DNA of 64,000 nt from positions 1 to 64,000 of the forward strand of contig JAEZCT010000020.1 in the NCBI GenBank assembly GCA_023433405.1, written 5' to 3'. The DNA is from Bacillota bacterium (GTDB taxonomy: Bacteria > Bacillota > Clostridia > Oscillospirales > Ruminococcaceae). The position numbers were made by a program, and so were the translations under genes. Every line of letters starts with the position of its first letter. The stretch's first letter is position 1. Under the pieces are notes generated by a model that saw only the letters and a list, made by a program, of their open reading frames with translations, searched no databases and had not been told where the DNA came from. Positions 61,437 through 64,000 of this stretch are shown here, piece by piece.

Positions 61437-61835
61437 ATGTGGCGGTGTGAAAAATGCGGGCGTGAATTTCAGAATATTGACCAGAGCCATTTTTGCGGAA
61501 AAGTTGACAGTATTAACGCTTATATCGCAGACCAGCCGGAGGAAGTTCGCCCGCTGCTTCAGCAAATCCGCGAAACAATTCGTGCAGCAGCACCCGAGGC
61601 AAGCGAGAAGATTTCTTGGAATATGCCGACATTCTGGCAGGGCGAAAACCTGATTCACTTCGCCGCGTTCAAAAAGCATATCGGGCTTTATCCCGGCGGT
61701 GAGGCGGCGGGCGAATTTTCAGAACGGCTTACAGACTACAAAACCAGCAAGGGTGCAATTCAACTGCCACTGGGCAAGCCCATTGATTTTGCGCTGATTA
61801 CCGATATTGTCAAATGGAGGCTTAGTCAGATATGA
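61437..61835 (+). CDS. Zinc-ribbon plus DUF1801 (YdhG-like) protein
   Basis: 132 aa. N-terminal short zinc-finger-like motif (WRCEKCGREFQNIDQSHFCG), then the DUF1801 fold: INAYIADQPEEVRPLLQQIR, ETIRAAAPEASEKISWNMPT, FWQGENLIHFAAFKKHIGLY, KGAIQLPLGKPIDFALITDI. The family is structurally like frataxin/YdhG and of unknown role. Five bases after the MFS stop and overlapping the next gene by 4 bp. Confidence 0.92.
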   Translation: MWRCEKCGREFQNIDQSHFCGKVDSINAYIADQPEEVRPLLQQIRETIRAAAPEASEKISWNMPTFWQGENLIHFAAFKKHIGLYPGGEAAGEFSERLTDYKTSKGAIQLPLGKPIDFALITDIVKWRLSQI

Positions 61836-62182
61836 CCACAACCATTAAAAACAACATCGCCATCGTCCATAGCAACGAGGTTATCATCACCGACGGGCAG
61901 TCTGCGCTCGACTTCATTGCCACGGTAGGCTATGAGCATAATGTGCATAAAATTGCCGTCAACAAAGCCGCCGTCACCGAGGATTTTTTCAAGCTCTCCA
62001 CAGGACTTGCCGGAGATATCGTTCAGAAATTCGTCAATTATCATGTGCGGTTTGCCATCATCGGTGATTTTTCAGGCTATACCAGCAAGCCTCTGCATGG
62101 TTATATTTATGAGTGCAATCAGGGCAGCCACCTGAATTTCGCTGCTACCGAAGAAGAAGCCGTTCGGAGATTGAGTGTATGA
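61832..62182 (+). CDS. DUF4180-family protein
   Basis: 116 aa, entirely DUF4180: NIAIVHSNEVIITDGQSALD, FIATVGYEHNVHKIAVNKAA, VTEDFFKLSTGLAGDIVQKF, VNYHVRFAIIGDFSGYTSKP. STAS-like fold suspected, function unknown. The start overlaps the preceding stop. The 252 bp downstream hold no convincing gene. Confidence 0.92.
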   Translation: MTTTIKNNIAIVHSNEVIITDGQSALDFIATVGYEHNVHKIAVNKAAVTEDFFKLSTGLAGDIVQKFVNYHVRFAIIGDFSGYTSKPLHGYIYECNQGSHLNFAATEEEAVRRLSV

Positions 62183-62434
62183 GCGCTCAATTGCATGACG
62201 AGAGAAACTCTTAACAGGCTGAATTCTTTCCAGTCTACACACGAATGGGGCTATAGTTTTACTGCTTGATGAGTGGAGCGCGAATCTTGATGCAATTAAA
62301 TAAAAAGTAACTATGCAAGAAACGCCGGTTAACATAAAGGCGAATGCAATCATCGAAGATCGAATAGCTAAAGTTTTACGATATTTTGACGAAATAGTAA
62401 TTGTAAGCATTATTATAGAAGAGGGGAATCATCC

Positions 62435-62998
62435 GTGATTAACGTGACGAATAAAATTCAAGCGCAAGCCAATCCGCGCTATCCAGCCAGCGACAATGCC
62501 AGGCAGCCCACCTCTGCCGCTAATGTGCCGGAAGAGGCGGTAAAGCAGGATACCTTTCAAGCCGAAAAAACCGCTGCCGCTCCCACCGCATCCGGCATCT
62601 ACATCAGAACCTACGGCGCAAAGGTTGACCAAGCTACCGTTGACCGGTTGCAGCAGCAGCTTGATAAGAATACCGAGGCTCTGCGCGCTTATGTCAGAAA
62701 GCTCATCTCCAACCAAGGGAATATCCCAAGCTCCATTGACGCAGAAACCGTAAAAAATGCGCAGCTTTCCATTGCCGAGGACGGCGAATGGGGTGTTAAC
62801 GCGGTGAGTGACCGTCTCTTTGAATTTGCCAAGGCAATTAGCGGCGGCGATAAATCAAAGCTGGACACCATCAAAGCGGCTATTGATAAGGGCTTTGCGC
62901 AGGCAAGCCAGGCTTTTAACGGAACCCTGCCCGATATCTGCAACAAAACCTATGAGGCCACAATGAAAAAGCTGGACGACTGGGCAAACGAGCAATAA
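62435..62998 (+). CDS. Hypothetical protein of the DUF5610-like clostridial type
   Basis: 187 aa from a GTG (GAGGGGAATCATCC before). The first 50 residues are low-complexity (QAQANPRYPASDNARQPTSA), without signal peptide. The C-terminal 85 residues, ISEDG-like IAEDGEWGVNAVSDRLFEFA, KAISGGDKSKLDTIKAAIDK, GFAQASQAFNGTLPDICNKT, follow a pattern I recall from DUF5610/LfiI-like proteins that occur near flagellar genes in clostridia. Function unknown; monocistronic. Confidence 0.72.
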   Translation: MINVTNKIQAQANPRYPASDNARQPTSAANVPEEAVKQDTFQAEKTAAAPTASGIYIRTYGAKVDQATVDRLQQQLDKNTEALRAYVRKLISNQGNIPSSIDAETVKNAQLSIAEDGEWGVNAVSDRLFEFAKAISGGDKSKLDTIKAAIDKGFAQASQAFNGTLPDICNKTYEATMKKLDDWANEQ

Positions 62999-63031
62999 AT
63001 GAAGTAGCTTCAATAAACTCATAGAGTCTCA

Positions 63032-63132
63032 TACTATTCTCCGATAAAAGTGTTGATAAAAATCTGCGTCAAAATCCATAAATTAAAGATTTTGACGCAG
63101 ATTTTTATACACTTTTTAATCGGAGAATAGTA
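63032..63132. repeat. Palindromic element, type B, near-perfect hairpin
   Basis: Left arm TACTATTCTCCGATAAAAGT, GTTGATAAAAATCTGCGTCA; right arm is its complement with two single-base gaps. About 45 paired bases around loop CATAAATTAAAG. Flanked by TCA at 63029-63031 and 63133-63135. Confidence 0.92.
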
Positions 63133-63135
63133 TCA

Positions 63136-63186
63136 TGAGAAACCGTGCGGGGGCAATGCTTTTTATTGCTGTGCGGTTTCTCATCT
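63136..63186. terminator. Bidirectional terminator between the hypothetical and ComFB genes
   Basis: GAGAAACCG...CGGTTTCTC with inner GCAAT/ATTGC pairing and TTTTT tracts. Confidence 0.75.
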
Positions 63187-63217
63187 TTTTGTGTCTATGG
63201 GTTTGGTTTGCCGTGGT

Positions 63218-63919
63218 TTACGGCTTATGCGGTTCGTGCCGGTCGGCAGTCTTTACCTTAATGCATGCCTTAACCAGCGAGGCGGTCACCTGAGCACCGA
63301 ACTCGGCAAGATAGCGGCTTAATTCCTGCGATTGTGCGCCGCCGGTCAGGTAGCGCGCGGGCAATGTGTTGAGTGCCAGCGCCGCAACATCCTTGCGGCA
63401 TTCGGTACAGGTGCAGACATTCATGCGCGCTATGATGGTATCAATGTTTTGAGTAATGGCAAGCTCCGCCAGGTTAATGAGGTCATAACCGGATTTTGGC
63501 GTATCCGACACAGGCTCAACCGGCTCGGGTGCGGCAGACTGCCTCGCCGCTTCGCGGGGTTCGGTCTGCGGGGTGATATTCTCCTGTGTGAGAGAAGTCA
63601 CGGTGGGGACGGGAGCGGGCTGCTCGGTCGGGGTATCTCTTTGGGTTAGGGGCTCCCCCTCTGCAGGCGGGGGGGAGACACGGTGTGGCTCTATGGGTGC
63701 TGCGGCGGGCGCGTAGGCTCTGCTGGTTGCGCTGGGAGTTTTAAGCGTCTTTAACAAACGATTCGCCGCGTCGGCCGGAACCGCCTTCTTTTTTACCGGC
63801 AAAGGCTTGGCGACGGGTACACCGTCATCCTGCTTTTCGGCATCCAGCGCCTCGTCACGGGCGCCGCTGGTCAGCAGGTTTAGTACATGGGCGGTCTTAT
63901 TGCTGCTTTTTTTCGCCAT
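63218..63919 (-). CDS. ComFB-domain protein with long Pro/Ala-rich N-terminus
   Basis: 233 aa from the ATG at 63919 (GGAGTGAG seven bases upstream). The last 90 residues are a ComFB (late competence) domain: DLINLAELAITQNIDTIIAR, MNVCTCTECRKDVAALALNT, LPARYL; the C-T-C-x-x-C cysteines are typical. Residues 1-140 are basic, then Pro/Ala/Glu-rich and probably disordered. It overlaps the end of the upstream ParA-like gene by 23 bp in another frame. ComFB domains occur with c-di-nucleotide signalling or motility in other phyla; role here unknown. Confidence 0.83.
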   Translation of the reverse strand: MAKKSSNKTAHVLNLLTSGARDEALDAEKQDDGVPVAKPLPVKKKAVPADAANRLLKTLKTPSATSRAYAPAAAPIEPHRVSPPPAEGEPLTQRDTPTEQPAPVPTVTSLTQENITPQTEPREAARQSAAPEPVEPVSDTPKSGYDLINLAELAITQNIDTIIARMNVCTCTECRKDVAALALNTLPARYLTGGAQSQELSRYLAEFGAQVTASLVKACIKVKTADRHEPHKP

Positions 63920-64000
63920 TGGTCTCACTCCGTTTCAACAGTTCCTGAATCATCGCGTTATAGTCACGCGCGGCCACCGACTTGGGCGCATAGGTCATTA
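63897..64000 (-). CDS. C-terminus of a probable ParA/MinD-type ATPase (partial)
   Basis: The frame is open from the right edge and ends at TAA (63897-63899); the visible residues are YAPKSVAARDYNAMIQELLK followed by RSETNGEKKQQ. The first part matches the conserved C-terminal helix of ParA/Soj proteins (Y.PKS.GA.AY..L..E). Only about 33 residues are visible, so identification is provisional. ATP-binding parts would lie beyond the window. Confidence 0.6.
   Translation of the reverse strand, partial: MTYAPKSVAARDYNAMIQELLKRSETNGEKKQQ

Noticed and set aside
62072..62410. Minus-strand frame overlapping the DUF4180 gene
   Set aside because: It overlaps a clear plus-strand gene and has no ribosome site; the Ser/Leu-rich composition is typical of a shadow.
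7959..63132. Reading the dispersed palindromes as a CRISPR array or as ordinary terminators
   Set aside because: They are kilobases apart, with no spacer structure or cas genes, and several lie upstream of genes or beside separate intrinsic terminators; the TNA duplications point to insertion.

Overview
The window reads like a chromosome segment of an anaerobic, moderate-GC Firmicute, most probably a Clostridia/Oscillospiraceae-type bacterium. The evidence is the gene content: an oxygen-sensitive class III ribonucleotide reductase with its activase, FeoAAB ferrous iron uptake, nickel-pincer cofactor genes, ferredoxin-type aldo/keto reductase, GH4 and GH3 glycosidases, strong AGGAGG-type ribosome sites and a 3'-CCA-encoding tRNA. 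The exact genus cannot be fixed from sequence alone.

Layout. 1-785: the N-terminal part of a helix-turn-helix/periplasmic-binding-domain regulator running off the left edge. 1.4-7.9 kb: a copper-handling cluster (HMA-TauE-cupredoxin fusion, DUF2318 lipoprotein, HxlR regulator, CopA ATPase, a co-translated duplicated lipoprotein, CopZ), in which two 42-bp operator copies mark the promoters. 8.1-12.8 kb: a MerR regulator, an unknown lipoprotein, a TspO-like membrane protein and a DHA2-type MFS pump. 13.2-17.5 kb: an ABC importer of the SsuABC/ThiXYZ type with a cysteine hydrolase, behind an attenuator-like hairpin, and an MpsC-like protein. 17.9-22.9 kb: two GH4 glycosidases, each with a divergent AraC regulator; the second GH4 gene lacks any ordinary start codon. 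23.1-29.4 kb: an aldo/keto reductase with a MerR-type promoter, an SDR and a nickel/NPN cofactor operon (CbiMN-like LarMN, LarB, LarC, LarE) without LarA. 29.8-38.3 kb: DUF2156/GNAT pair, an SDR + GntR + RpiB-like set that may degrade uronates, VOC protein, tRNA-Val, GNAT, ZIP transporter, thioredoxin. 38.5-45.6 kb: a proline-rich small protein, nrdDG with an NrdR box, and feoA-feoA-feoB-Cys-rich peptide with iron-box-like palindromes. 45.8-55.2 kb: TetR/flavoprotein pair with tandem operators, and an AraC-controlled sugar ABC importer followed by a GH3 glycosidase. 55.6-63.0 kb: a tightly packed string of small accessory genes (GNAT-TagI fusion, MmcQ/YjbR, DUF2200, rhodanese, DUF1294, MGMT family, MFS, DUF1801, DUF4180) with at least three gene relics. 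63.2-64.0 kb: a ComFB-domain protein and the C-terminus of a probable ParA-type ATPase.

The most unusual property of the window is a family of about 100-bp palindromic elements (ends TACTAAT...ATTAGTA) present in roughly 18 intact, degenerate or truncated copies, all between genes. Intact copies are flanked by 3-bp direct duplications of the form TNA (TAA, TTA, TGA, TCA). This makes them miniature inverted-repeat transposable elements rather than simple terminators. One copy is nested in an older one, and at two genes the duplicated TAA coincides with the stop codon, so that the insertion leaves the protein unchanged. No transposase that could move them lies in the window.
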